Positions 19,863-30,420 of a stretch of DNA of 64,000 nt are shown here, one piece after another. The translations under genes were made by a program, and so were the position numbers. This stretch comes from Deltaproteobacteria bacterium (GTDB lineage: Bacteria > JADJOY01), in assembly GCA_016713535.1 (NCBI GenBank), contig JADJOY010000009.1, positions 1-64,000 of the forward strand, in the 5' to 3' direction. The notes beneath the pieces are model-generated. The model did no database searches. It worked only from the letters and a program-made list of their open reading frames with translations, and had not been told where the DNA came from. Position 1 is the stretch's first letter. Every line of letters starts with the position of its first letter.

Positions 19863-21033
19863 TCCACGCCGGGTCGGGGTTCTCGGCGAGCCGCGGCACC
19901 ATCGCGGCGTCGCCCTTGAGCGTCCAGCGGAAGAACGCGACCGCGGTGCGGTTCAGGATCGGCAACGCGACCGCAGGGTCGATGAACGCGAACGGCTCGC
20001 CGCCGTCGATCCGCTCGCCCTCGCCGCAGCCGTCGCCGTCGAAGATGAAGGACAGGAACAGGCAGCCGTCGGTGAAGGTGAAGTGCCCGCCGTCGATCAC
20101 CTCGGCGAGGATCCTGGGACCGGTCGAGCGCGCGTAGAGCTTCTCGTTCTTCGCGAAGCCGTCGGTGCCGATCGTGCGGTCTTCGAAGGCCGTCCACATC
20201 AGCGCCGGCACGTGGAAAGGCTGCGACAGGATCGGGATCGGCACTCCCGCCATGCTCATCGCGCCGGCGATCCGCGAGTCGAGCGGCGTGACCTGGAAGG
20301 TGGTGGTGCCGCCGAACGAGTGACCGCCCAGGCCCACACCGCGGCCGAGCGCGATGGTGCCGGTGAAGAAGCCCGACGGGTCGTCCTCGCCGAGGGCCAG
20401 GAAGGTGTAGTAGACGAGCTCGATGTCGAGGACACGGTCGACGTACGCGAACGGGACGAGCAGCGGGTTGAGGATCGTGTAGGTCTCGTCGGAGCGCTGC
20501 GCGAAGAGCGCGTTGCCGAGGTGGTCGGGCGCCACCACCACGAAGCCGTGGCTCGCCAGGTACTCGGCGAGCGAGAAGTTCTGGAAGCGGATGCTGCCGT
20601 TGCCGTGGGAGAGCGCGATCAGCGGATACGGTCCGCTCTTCCGCGCGATGGGCGCGTCGCGCACCGCGCCGGTGAGCGAGCTCAGGTTGTCGATGCCGCC
20701 GGTGCCGTAGAAGCGCTGGATGATCGCGGTGAGCGGCGCCTCGAGCTCGTCGGGGATGAAGCCGAGCACCGGATCCCTCGGCGCGGCGCGGGCGGACTCG
20801 GCGGCCGGGTACCAGACCTCGGTGGTGACGCGGCGCGGGATCGGGTAGCGCGCGGTCAGGTCCTCGCGGCTCGGGTCGTCGACGGGGAGGGTGCGCACGC
20901 CCACCGGGAACGGACCGAGCGCCGCGGGGTCGGCGCCGCTCGGGTCGACGGCCGCGTCGTCGCTCCCGCAGCCGGCCGCGAGCAGAGCGGCGAGCACCAG
21001 CGCCAGTCCGACGAGGCGCTCAGCGGATCTCAT
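19810..21033 (-). CDS. Lipoprotein hydrolase of the PAF-acetylhydrolase/dienelactone type
   Basis: 407 residues with a clear lipobox (ALLAAGCGSD). The domain has TEVWYPA, FPLIALSHGNGS-like PLIALSHGNG, VVVAPDHLGN, then the nucleophile elbow GLGGHSFGGTTT, and IDGGHFTFTD with the catalytic His, all as in bacterial platelet-activating-factor acetylhydrolase-like esterases. A likely substrate is an ester in the periplasm or outer membrane. Its ATG overlaps the stop of the poly-PAS gene by 14 bases, so the two are co-translated, and its 3' end overlaps the opposite-strand hydrolase. Confidence 0.85.
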   Translation of the reverse strand: MRSAERLVGLALVLAALLAAGCGSDDAAVDPSGADPAALGPFPVGVRTLPVDDPSREDLTARYPIPRRVTTEVWYPAAESARAAPRDPVLGFIPDELEAPLTAIIQRFYGTGGIDNLSSLTGAVRDAPIARKSGPYPLIALSHGNGSIRFQNFSLAEYLASHGFVVVAPDHLGNALFAQRSDETYTILNPLLVPFAYVDRVLDIELVYYTFLALGEDDPSGFFTGTIALGRGVGLGGHSFGGTTTFQVTPLDSRIAGAMSMAGVPIPILSQPFHVPALMWTAFEDRTIGTDGFAKNEKLYARSTGPRILAEVIDGGHFTFTDGCLFLSFIFDGDGCGEGERIDGGEPFAFIDPAVALPILNRTAVAFFRWTLKGDAAMVPRLAENPDPAWITYRADGLPASPSSPAR

Positions 21034-23186
21034 CGGTGGGCTTGTCGGCGAAGAAGTCGGGATAGAGCTCCTTGGCGCAGCGTGGGCAGATGCCGTGGCT
21101 GAACTCGGCGCGAGAGTGGGCCGAGAGGTAGGACTCGATCTGGGTCCAGTAGCCCTGGTCGTCGCGGACCCGCTTGCACGAGGAGCAGATCGGCAGCAGG
21201 CCCTCCAGGGTCTTCACCTGCTCGAGCGCCGCCCGGAGCTCGCCGATGAGCCGCTCGCGCTCCTCCTCCGCCGCGACCCGGTCGCTGACGTCGCGCACCG
21301 AGCCGATCACGCCGCGCACCAGCGGGTCCTCGAACGAGATGCGCCCGGTGCCTTCCAGGGTGCGCCACGAGCCGTCCTTGTGGCGGGCACGGAAGCGCGC
21401 GGGCGTCGAGCCTGCGGCCTCCTCCGGCGCGACCGGCCAGGCCGCGACGTCGGCGGCGATCTTGGCCCGATCGTCCGGATGCACCAGGTCGAGCAGCGCG
21501 CTGCCCACCAGCTCCGCGGGCTCGTAGCCGAGGATCCGGTGGATGGCCGGGCTCAGGTAGCGCAGCGCGCCGTCCGGCTCGAGGACCGTGACGGCGTCCG
21601 AGACCTGCTCGATCAGCGCCCGGAAATAGGCCTCGCTGCGCGCGAGGCGCTCCTCGGCGAGCTTGCGCTCGGTGACGTCGCGAGCGTTGAGCACCACGCC
21701 GTCGACGACCGGGTCGTCGACGAAGCTCTGCCCGACCACCTCCACGTGACGGACGCCGCCTTCCTTGTGGAGCAGGCGCACCTCCACGACCTCGCGGGCG
21801 CCGTGCTGCGGGGCGGAGCGCGCGAAGGCCTCGGCGGCCCGCGGGACGTCGTCGGGGTGGACGATCTCGAACACGCTGCGACCGACGAGCTCCGACGGGG
21901 CATGGCCGGTCACGCGCGCGATCGAGGTGCTGACGGAGCGCGTCGTTCCCGAGAGGTCCGTCACGAACACGAGGTCGAGCGCGTTCTCGAGCAGCGCGCG
22001 GTGGTAGCGCTCGCTCGCGGCGAGCTGCGCCTCGGCCACGTGGCGCGCGGTCGAGTCGCGCGAGTGGATGACGATGCCGCGCACGGCGGCGTCGTCGAGC
22101 AGGTTGTGACCGACCGAGTCGGCGTGACGCCACGACCCGTCCTTGTGCCGCACGCGGAGCTCGAGCGCCGCCCGAGCGCCCGGGGCGCGAAGCAGCTCGG
22201 CGAGAACGTGCGCCACGCGCGGAAGATCGTCGGGATGGACGGAGTCGAGGCCGTGCCTGCCGACCAGCTCGGCGGGCGTGAAGCCCAGCACCGCCTCGAC
22301 CGAGGGGCTCACGTAGGTGCGGACGGCGTGCTCGTCGAGGATCGTCACGACGTCCTGCGTGGCCTCGATGAGGGCGCGGAAGTAGCGCTCGGACCGCTCG
22401 AGCTTCTCCTCGATCGCGCGACGCTCGGTCACGTCGCGGGCGCTGACCACGACGCCGCGCACCGCCGGATCGTCGACGAGCTGGTGCGCGGTGGCCTCGA
22501 CCCAGATCCAGTGGCCGTCGCGGTGCTTCCACCGGTACTCGGCGGAGGCGCTCCCCCCCGGCGTGCGGAGCAGCTCCGCGAGCTGGCCCTTCACGCGCCC
22601 GAGGTCGTCGGGATGGATGAGCTCGAAGCCCTCGCGACCGAGCCGTTCCTCGGGAGGCCAGCCCGTCCAGCGCTGGTTGGCGGGGCTCACGTAGATGTTG
22701 CGTCCCTCGCGGTCGAGCACCAGGACGATGTCGCGGCCGTTCTCGATCAGCGCGCGGAAGTGGCGCTCGCTACGCCTGAGCGCCTCCTCGAGGGCCTTGC
22801 GCTCGGTCAGGTCCTGAACGATCCCGACGTAGCGCAGCGGCGCCCCCCGCTCGTCACGCAGCACGCTACGGCTGAGCGACACCCACACCACGCTGCCGTC
22901 CTTGCGGACGTAGCGTTTCTCGATCTGGTAGCGGGGCAGCTCGCCACGCGCGAGGAGCCGCGCGAGCTCGACGTCGGCGAGGACGTCGTCGGGGTGGGTG
23001 ATCTCCTCGAAGCTGCGGCCGACGAGCTCGCTCTCCGCGTAGCCCGTGATCGCGCACAGCACCGGGTTGGCGCGCTCGAAGCGGAAGTCGAGGGTGGAGC
23101 AGCGCCATCCCCACCGGGCTCTCGTGGAACACGGTGGCGAGGAGCGTCTCCGCTACGTGAATGCCGTCGCCAGCCACTCTTGTCAC
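21020..23186 (-). pseudogene. Poly-PAS sensor protein with Cys-rich C-terminus, one frame change near the N-terminus
   Basis: Six PAS/PAC units in tandem, recognised by repeats of HPDD, RHKDGSWR-like lines and VRDVTERK, each about 115-120 residues. No histidine-kinase, cyclase or GGDEF domain follows; the chain ends with a small domain with two CxxC pairs (ICSSCKRV and GICPRCAKEL) that is often found behind sensor modules and may bind zinc. In the first PAS, ETLLATVFHESPVGMALLH is in one frame and LDFRFERANPVLCAITGY in the next; skipping one base at about 23093 joins them. From the GTG at 23062 a 680-residue protein lacking the first half-PAS is possible. GTG at 23186 or 23177 are candidate full starts. 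Stop overlaps the lipoprotein hydrolase start. Confidence 0.75.
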
Positions 23187-23274
23187 GCGGATGCTCGGGG
23201 CTGCGGTCCACCCGCGAGATTGGCACGGGTTGCCGCAGGCGAGAAGCACAAAAGTTCCCCGCTATCCTCGGGGC

Positions 23275-23981
<707 letters not shown>

Positions 23982-23988
<7 letters not shown>

Positions 23989-26384
23989 ACGAGCCGCCGC
24001 GCTGGCGGTGGCTGGGCCTGCTCACCGCCATCGACCGCAAACTGGTGCGCGACACCTGGCGGGTGAAGACCCAGGCGCTCGCCATCGCGCTCTTGATCGG
24101 CTGCGCGGTGGCGATGGCGGTGCTCTCGTTCGCGGTGCTGGCGTCGCTCGAGCGCACCCGCGACGCCTACTACGACCGCTACCGCTTCGCCGAGGTGTGG
24201 GCGTCGCTGACGCGCGCGCCGGCGGCGCTCGAGGAGCGCATCGCGGCGATCCCGGGTGTGGCGGTGGTCGAGTGCCGGGTGATCGCGAACGTGACCCTCT
24301 CGATCGAGGGTCTCGACGAGCCCGCGGTCGGCAGGCTGGTGTCGATCCCCGACCAGGGCGAGCCGCGCCTCGACGCGCTGCACCTGCGCGCGGGCCGCTA
24401 TCCCGAGCCGGGGCGCGCCGGCGAGGTGCTGATCAGCGAGGCGTTCGCGCTCGCGCGCCACTTCGCTCCCGGCGACCACCTCGAGGCGATCCTCAACGGC
24501 CGGCTCACGCGCTTCGACATCGTCGGCATCGCCCTCTCGCCCGAATACGTCTATTCGCTGCCCGCGGGCGGCGTGTTCCCCGACGACGAGCGCTTCGGCG
24601 TGATGTGGATGCGGCGCGCCGGCCTGGAGGCCGCCTTCGACATGAAGGGCGCCTTCGACGAGGTGACACTCTCGCTCTTGCCGGGCGCCTCCGAGCCCGA
24701 GGTCATCGCGCGTCTCGACCACCTCCTCGAGCGCTACGGCGGGCTCGGCGCCTACGGACGCAAGGACCAGGTGTCGGCCTTCTTCGTCGCCAACGAGTTC
24801 CGCCAGCTCCGCACCATGGGTACCGTGGTGCCCGCGATCTTCCTGGCGGTCGCCGCGTTCCTGCTCTCGATCGTGATCTCGCGGCTGGTCGAGACCGAGC
24901 GCGAGGAGATCGCCACCTTGAAGGCCCTCGGCTACGGCAACCGCGCGGTGGGCTGGCACTACGTGAAGCTGGTGCTGATGATCGTGGCGGTGGGAGCGGT
25001 GGTGGGTGTCGCGCTCGGCATCCGCCTCGGCTTCGGCATGACGCGGCTCTACGTGAAGTACTTCCACTTCCCGAGCCTCGAGTTCACGGTGCCGGCGCCG
25101 GTGCTGGTGGTGTCGATCGTGCTCGCCGCGCTCGCGAGCCTGGGCGGGGCACTCACCGCGGTCCGCCAGGCCGTCCGGCTCAACCCGGCCGAGGCGATGC
25201 GGCCCAAGGCGCCGCCGATGTACCGGCCGCTGCTCGTGGACCGGCTCGGGCTCGACCGGATGCTCGCGCAATCGGCGCGCATGGTGCTGCGCCACATGGA
25301 GCGCGAGCCGCTGCGCGCCGCGCTCACCGCCGTGGGCATCGCCGGCGCGATGGGGCTCCTGATCGCGGGCCAGTTCTCCCTCGACTCGTTCGACTTCATG
25401 GCCGACGTCCAGTTCCGCCTCGAGCAGCGCGAGGACGCGATGCTCACCTTCCAGGAGCCGCGCGGCGCCCGCGCCGCCCACGAGCTCGAGCGGCTGCCCG
25501 GCGTGATGCGCGCCGAGCCGTACCGGGCGGTGGCGGTGCGGCTGCGCAGCCGCCAGCGCGAGCGGCTGGTGTCGATCACCGGGCTCGGCGAGGCGCCGAT
25601 CCTGCACCGCGTCCTCGACGAGCGAACCCGCCCGGTGACGTTGCCGCCCGACGGCCTGGTGCTGAGCGACAAGCTCGCGCGCCTCCTCGAGGTGCGGCGC
25701 GGCGACCGGGTGCGGGTCGAGGTGCTGGAGGGCGCGCGCCAGGTAGCCGAGACGGTGGTCGCGGACGTGAGCGAGCAGTTCGTCGGCACCGCGGCGTTCA
25801 TGAGCCTGCCGGCGCTGCGCCGCCTGCTCCGCGAGGGCGACTCGGTGAGCGGGGCTTTCCTGCAGGTCGACCCGGCTCGCGCCAGCACCCTCTACGGCGA
25901 GCTCACCCGGACACCCTCGGTGGCGAGCGTCACCCTCAAGCAGGCGGCGCTCGCGAGCTTCCGCAAGACCATCGAGGAGAGCATGTCGGTGATGATCACC
26001 ATGAACGTGCTGTTCGCGGGGATCATGGTGTTCGGCGTGGTCTACAACAGCGCCCGCATCTCGCTCTCGGAGCGCGCCCGCGAGCTCGCTTCGTTACGGG
26101 TCCTGGGCTTCACGCGCGCCGAGATCTCGACCATCCTCCTCGGCGAGCTGGCGCTGATCACGGTGCTGGCGCTGCCGCTCGGGTGCGGGATCGGCTTCGG
26201 GCTGGCGTCGTTGCTCGCGCGCTTGATGGACACCGACCTCTACAGGATCCCGTTCGTGATCGACCGCTCCACCTACGCCATGGCCGCGGTGGTGGTGATC
26301 GCGTCCGCGGCGGTGTCGAGCGGCGTGGTGCGGCGGCGCCTCGACCACCTCGACCTGGTCGCGGTGCTGAAGACCCGCGAATGA
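23982..26384 (+). CDS. FtsX-fold ABC transporter permease with two FtsX domains
   Basis: 800 residues. After an N-terminal membrane segment and a large periplasmic domain comes a first FtsX triple-helix block (about residues 285-410, with [16 protein letters not shown]), a linker ending in [13 protein letters not shown], a second membrane segment and periplasmic domain, then a second FtsX block at the C-terminus ([19 protein letters not shown]). It lacks the MacB coiled coil. GTG at 23982 overlaps the ATPase stop. Partner of the ATPase and, after a short repeat, of the adaptor; such transporters act on lipids, lipoproteins or peptides by mechanotransmission. Confidence 0.92.
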
Positions 26385-26396
26385 GCCGTGAACGAA

Positions 26397-26486
26397 CCCT
26401 CCCTCGGAGGGCCGGGCTCCCGCCCGGCCGGGGCTCGCCGGGACGCGTCGACCAACTCCGTGGACCGGCGGGAGCCGGTCCCTCCG
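26397..26486. repeat. Hairpin-rich intergenic element (copy C) between permease and adaptor genes
   Basis: Hairpins visible: CCGGGC, loop TCC, GCCCGG at about 26410-26426; and GGACCGGC, loop GGGA, GCCGGTCC at about 26463-26482. CCCTCC flanks occur at both ends. Unlike most copies it lies between genes in the same direction, inside what would be one operon. Confidence 0.65.
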
Positions 26487-26496
26487 ATGGCCGAGC

Positions 26497-27732
26497 ATGA
26501 CCACGCGTCTCAAACGGCGGGCCTTCCTCGGACTGGCCTGCGCGGCGCTCGCCGCGGGGATCGTGTACGCGTTCCTGCCCCAGCCGGTGCCCGTCGACAC
26601 CGCGCGGGTGGCGCGCGGCGCGATGCGGGTGACGGTCGACGACGAGGGCAAGACCCGGGTCGTCGACCGCTTCGTGGTCCACGCGCCGATCACCGGGCGG
26701 CTGCAGCGGATCGCGCTCGAGGCCGGCGACGCCGTGAAGGCGGGCGAGACCGTGCTCGCCGCGATCGAGCCGAGCGACCCCGCGCTCCTCGACCCACGCT
26801 CGCGCGCCGAGGCCGAGGCGCGCGAGAAGGCGGCGCTCGCGGGGAGCTCGCGCGCCGCCGCCGAGACCGAGCGCGCCAAGGCGGCGCTCGCGTATGCCCG
26901 CGTCGACGTCGAGCGCGCGCGCAAGCTCGCCGCCACCGGCGACGTCTCGCACCAGGCCCTCGACCAGGCCGAGCTCGCCGAGCGCACCGCCGTCCAGGAG
27001 CTGCGCGCGGCCGGGTTCGCCGAGCAGGTGGCCCGGTTCGAGCTGGAGACGGCGCGCGCCACGCTGATGCGCGCGGCGAGCGGCGGTGATGGCGCCACCG
27101 CCGCGCCGGGCGGCGGCCACGCCGTGGAGCTGCGCTCGCCGGTCGGCGGCCGCGTGCTGCGCGTCCTCGAGGAGAGCGAGACGGTGGTGGCGGCGGGGTC
27201 GCCGCTCGTCGAGGTCGCCGACCCGCGCTCGCTCGAGGTGGTGGTCGACCTGCTCTCGACCGACGCGGTGCAGGTCCACGAGGGCATGGCGGCGTCGCTC
27301 GAGGGCTGGGGCGGACCGCGGGCGCTCGCGGGGCGGGTGCGGCGCGTCGAGCCGTCGGGCTTCACCAAGGTGTCCGCGCTCGGCGTCGAGGAGCAGCGCG
27401 TCAACGTGGTGATCGACCTCGTCGAGCCACCCGAGACGTGGGCCGCGCTCGGCGATGGCTTCCGGGTCGAGGCGCGGATCGTGTTGTGGGAAAGTGGAGA
27501 CGCGCTCACCGTACCCACGAGCGCGCTCTACCGGAGCAAGGAAGACTGGGCGGTGTTCGTCGTCGAGGGGGGCCGCGCGCACCCGCGCGCGGTGCGGGTC
27601 GGCCACCGCAACGACGTCCAGGCCGAGGCCGTGGACGGCCTTCACGAGGGCGACACCGTGATCGTCCATCCCGGCGACCGGATCACCGAAGGCGTGTCCG
27701 TGGTCACGCGACAGGAAAGGGACTCTTCATGA
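26497..27732 (+). CDS. HlyD/RND-type periplasmic adaptor of an ABC exporter
   Basis: 411 residues. An N-terminal membrane anchor (FLGLACAALAAGIVYAF) is followed by a first lipoyl half (VVHAPITGRLQRIALEAGDAV), an alpha-helical hairpin rich in Ala/Glu (about residues 90-190), the second lipoyl half (VELRSPVGGRVLRVLEESETVV) and beta-barrel/proximal domains (FRVEARIVLWESGDALTVP). It would bridge the FtsX-fold permease to an outer-membrane channel or partner. It follows the permease by 112 bases containing an intergenic element. Its TGA overlaps the ATG of the next gene (ATGA). Confidence 0.92.
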   Translation: MTTRLKRRAFLGLACAALAAGIVYAFLPQPVPVDTARVARGAMRVTVDDEGKTRVVDRFVVHAPITGRLQRIALEAGDAVKAGETVLAAIEPSDPALLDPRSRAEAEAREKAALAGSSRAAAETERAKAALAYARVDVERARKLAATGDVSHQALDQAELAERTAVQELRAAGFAEQVARFELETARATLMRAASGGDGATAAPGGGHAVELRSPVGGRVLRVLEESETVVAAGSPLVEVADPRSLEVVVDLLSTDAVQVHEGMAASLEGWGGPRALAGRVRRVEPSGFTKVSALGVEEQRVNVVIDLVEPPETWAALGDGFRVEARIVLWESGDALTVPTSALYRSKEDWAVFVVEGGRAHPRAVRVGHRNDVQAEAVDGLHEGDTVIVHPGDRITEGVSVVTRQERDSS

Positions 27733-30389
27733 CGCTTGCGAAGCTCTTGATCGACGGCGAGCTCACCGCCGCCGCCGATGGCGCGACCTACGAGACCGTC
27801 GATCCCGGCACCGGGCGCGTGATCGGCGAGGTGCCGCGCGCTGGACGCGCCGACGCCGAGAGCGCCATCGACGCCGCGTACCGCGCCTTCGAGCGCGGCA
27901 CCTGGAGCGGGCTCGCCCCCGAGGAGCGGGCGCGGGCCGTGATGGAGCTCGCCGACCGCATCCAGGGCGCGGCACCGCGGCTCGCGATGATGGAGGCGAT
28001 GGACTCGGGCGGCCTCATCCGCCGCACCGCCTCCGACGTCTTCCAGGCGGCGCGCTTCATGCGCACCCTCGCCAGCTACGTCGCCAGGGACTTCCCGTGG
28101 ATCGAGGAGCTGCCCACCGGTGGCGGCTTCATCCCGAGCCGCAACTACGTGCGCCGCGAGCCGTTCGGGGTGTGCGCCGGCATCGTGCCGTGGAACTTCC
28201 CGTTCCTGATGGCGGTGTGGAAGATCGTCCCCGCGATCCTGATGGGGAACACGGTGGTGCTGAAGCCGGCGAGCGTGACACCGCTCTCGGCGTGCCTGCT
28301 CGGCGAGATCATCCGCGAGAGCGGCATCCCCAAGGGCGTCGTGAACGTGATCTCGGGCCCGGGCAGCGAGGTGGGCGAGGTGCTCTGCACCCATCCGAAG
28401 GTAGCAAAGGTCGCCTTCACGGGCTCGACCGAGGTGGGGCGCGAGGTGATGCGACTCGGCTCGTCGACGGTGAAGAAGGTGACCCTCGAGCTGGGCGGGA
28501 AGTCCGCCAACATCGTCCTCGACGACGCCGACCTCGACCTCGCCGTCGACGGCGCCTTGTTCGCGTGTTTCCTCCACTGGGGCCAGGTGTGCGAGTCGGG
28601 GACCCGGCTGCTCCTGCCCGAGAAGCTCCACGACGCGTTCGTCGAGCGCCTCGCCAAGCGCGCCGGCGAGATCCCGCTCGGCTACCAGCTCGACGCGCGT
28701 ACCAAGATGGGCCCGGTGGTGAGCGCCAAGCAGCGCGCGACCATCGACGACTACGTGCGGATCGGGACGAGCGAGGGAGCACAGGTGGTCGCCGGCGGTG
28801 CCCCCGCCGAGGTCGCCGGCTTCGACGAGGGCTACTACTACCCACCCACCATCTTCGCGAACGTGACCAACGCCATGCGCATCGCCCGCGAGGAGATCTT
28901 CGGGCCGGTGCTCTCGGTGATCCGCTACCACGACGTCGACGAGGCGGTGGCGATCGCCAACGACAGCGAATACGGGCTGGGCGGCGGGCTGTGGTCGCGG
29001 AACGTGGCGCGCGCCGAGAGCGTCGCCGCGCGGGTCCAGACCGGCACCATGTGGATCAACGACTTCCACGCGTTCTCCGACATGGCGCCCTTCGGCGGCT
29101 ACAAGCAAAGCGGCATCGGCCGCGAGCTCGGCCACCAGGGGCTCTCCGAGTTCGTGCAGCTCAAGCACGTCCACGTGGGGCTCGGCGTGCGCCCCGAGGA
29201 CAAGATCGGCTTCCACCTGCTGCTCAAGGAGCCCAGGTCCGCGACCTACCAGTACGGAGTGCCGACCAAGATCCACTCCGGTCCGCGCTCGGTGGCGCGC
29301 CTCGACCTCGAGGTGGGAGCGGTGGGCGGGAAGCGTGTGCTCCTGGTGACCGATCCCGGCGTCAGCCGCGCCGGCCTCGTGGAGCGGGTGCGCGACGTGC
29401 TCGGCGCGCGGATCGCCGCGGAGGTCGCGGACGTGCCGCAGGACTCGGGGCTCGAGGTGATCGACCGTACCGCCGAGGTGGGCCGCAAGGCCGGCTGCGA
29501 CCTGATCGTGGCGCTCGGCGGCGGCAGCGTGATCGACACCGCCAAGGTGGTCGGCGTGCTCCTGGCCGAAGGCGGGCGCGCCATCGACCACGTGCGCGTG
29601 AACGGGCTCTCCCGCAAGCCGACGCCGCTGATCGCGATCCCCACCACCGCCGGCACCGGCAGCGAGGTCACCAACGCCGCCGTGGTCAAGAACGAGCGTC
29701 TCGCGTCCAAGGTGTTCGTGGTCGACGAGAAGCTCTACCCCGACGTGGCGATCCTCGACCCCGAGCTGCTCGCGACGCTGCCGCGCGGCATGACGGCCTC
29801 GACCGGCTTCGACGCCCTCACCCACGCGATCGAGGCAGCGACCAGCCGGGTCTCGAACCCGATCGCCGACAGCCAGGCGCTGCACGCGATCCGGCTCATC
29901 ACCCGCTGGCTACCGGTGTGCGTCGAAAATGGCGCCGACCTCGAGGCGCGCGGCCAGATGCAGTCCGCCGCCACGCTCGCGGGCCTCGCGATCGCGAGCG
30001 CGCAGGTGGGCCTGGTGCACGCGATGTCGCACTCGATCGGTGCCCGCTGCGGCGTGCCCCACGGCACCGGTAACGGCATCATCCTGCCGCACGTGATGCG
30101 CTTCAACGTGAGCGCGTGTGTGGAGAAGATGGCGCGGGTGGCCGAGGCCCTCGGTGTCGCGACGGACGGCATGAGCGAGCGGGAAAAGGCGGAGGCGGCG
30201 CCCGGGGCCGTCGCCGAGCTGCTCGCGCGCTGCGGTCACCCCACCAAGCTGAGCGAAGTGGGCGTGACCCAGGACGTCCTCGGCGAGTGCGCCAACCTCG
30301 CGATCGTGGACATCACCGGGCTCTTCAACGCGCGGCCGGTCAAGGACCCCGGTCAGGTCGTCACCCTCTACGAGCAGGCGATGGGGTGA
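27729..30389 (+). CDS. Aldehyde dehydrogenase fused to iron-dependent alcohol dehydrogenase
   Basis: 886 residues. Residues 1 to about 495 are a classical NAD(P)-dependent aldehyde dehydrogenase: PWNFPF, FTGSTEVGR, catalytic Glu254 in LELGGKS and Cys288 in WGQVCESG, and FGGYKQSGIGRE. Residues about 507-886 are an iron-type alcohol dehydrogenase: GGGSVIDTAK, PTTAGTGSEVT, and metal ligands in GFDALTHAIEA, MSHSIGA and VPHGTGNGIILPH. The order resembles AdhE, but the N-terminal part is of the hydrolysing class, not the CoA-acylating class, so this is a different fusion. It could pass an aldehyde between the two sites, for example oxidising an alcohol to an acid. Start overlaps the adaptor gene, with AAAGGGA upstream. 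Confidence 0.9.
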   Translation: MTLAKLLIDGELTAAADGATYETVDPGTGRVIGEVPRAGRADAESAIDAAYRAFERGTWSGLAPEERARAVMELADRIQGAAPRLAMMEAMDSGGLIRRTASDVFQAARFMRTLASYVARDFPWIEELPTGGGFIPSRNYVRREPFGVCAGIVPWNFPFLMAVWKIVPAILMGNTVVLKPASVTPLSACLLGEIIRESGIPKGVVNVISGPGSEVGEVLCTHPKVAKVAFTGSTEVGREVMRLGSSTVKKVTLELGGKSANIVLDDADLDLAVDGALFACFLHWGQVCESGTRLLLPEKLHDAFVERLAKRAGEIPLGYQLDARTKMGPVVSAKQRATIDDYVRIGTSEGAQVVAGGAPAEVAGFDEGYYYPPTIFANVTNAMRIAREEIFGPVLSVIRYHDVDEAVAIANDSEYGLGGGLWSRNVARAESVAARVQTGTMWINDFHAFSDMAPFGGYKQSGIGRELGHQGLSEFVQLKHVHVGLGVRPEDKIGFHLLLKEPRSATYQYGVPTKIHSGPRSVARLDLEVGAVGGKRVLLVTDPGVSRAGLVERVRDVLGARIAAEVADVPQDSGLEVIDRTAEVGRKAGCDLIVALGGGSVIDTAKVVGVLLAEGGRAIDHVRVNGLSRKPTPLIAIPTTAGTGSEVTNAAVVKNERLASKVFVVDEKLYPDVAILDPELLATLPRGMTASTGFDALTHAIEAATSRVSNPIADSQALHAIRLITRWLPVCVENGADLEARGQMQSAATLAGLAIASAQVGLVHAMSHSIGARCGVPHGTGNGIILPHVMRFNVSACVEKMARVAEALGVATDGMSEREKAEAAPGAVAELLARCGHPTKLSEVGVTQDVLGECANLAIVDITGLFNARPVKDPGQVVTLYEQAMG

Positions 30390-30420
30390 GTCGGGCGCGA
30401 GGTCCGCGGGGGACGGCGCG

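Noticed and set aside
27729-30389. Fusion protein considered to be AdhE
   Set aside because: The aldehyde dehydrogenase half has the Glu/Cys pair and motifs of the classical NAD(P) class, not those of CoA-acylating enzymes.
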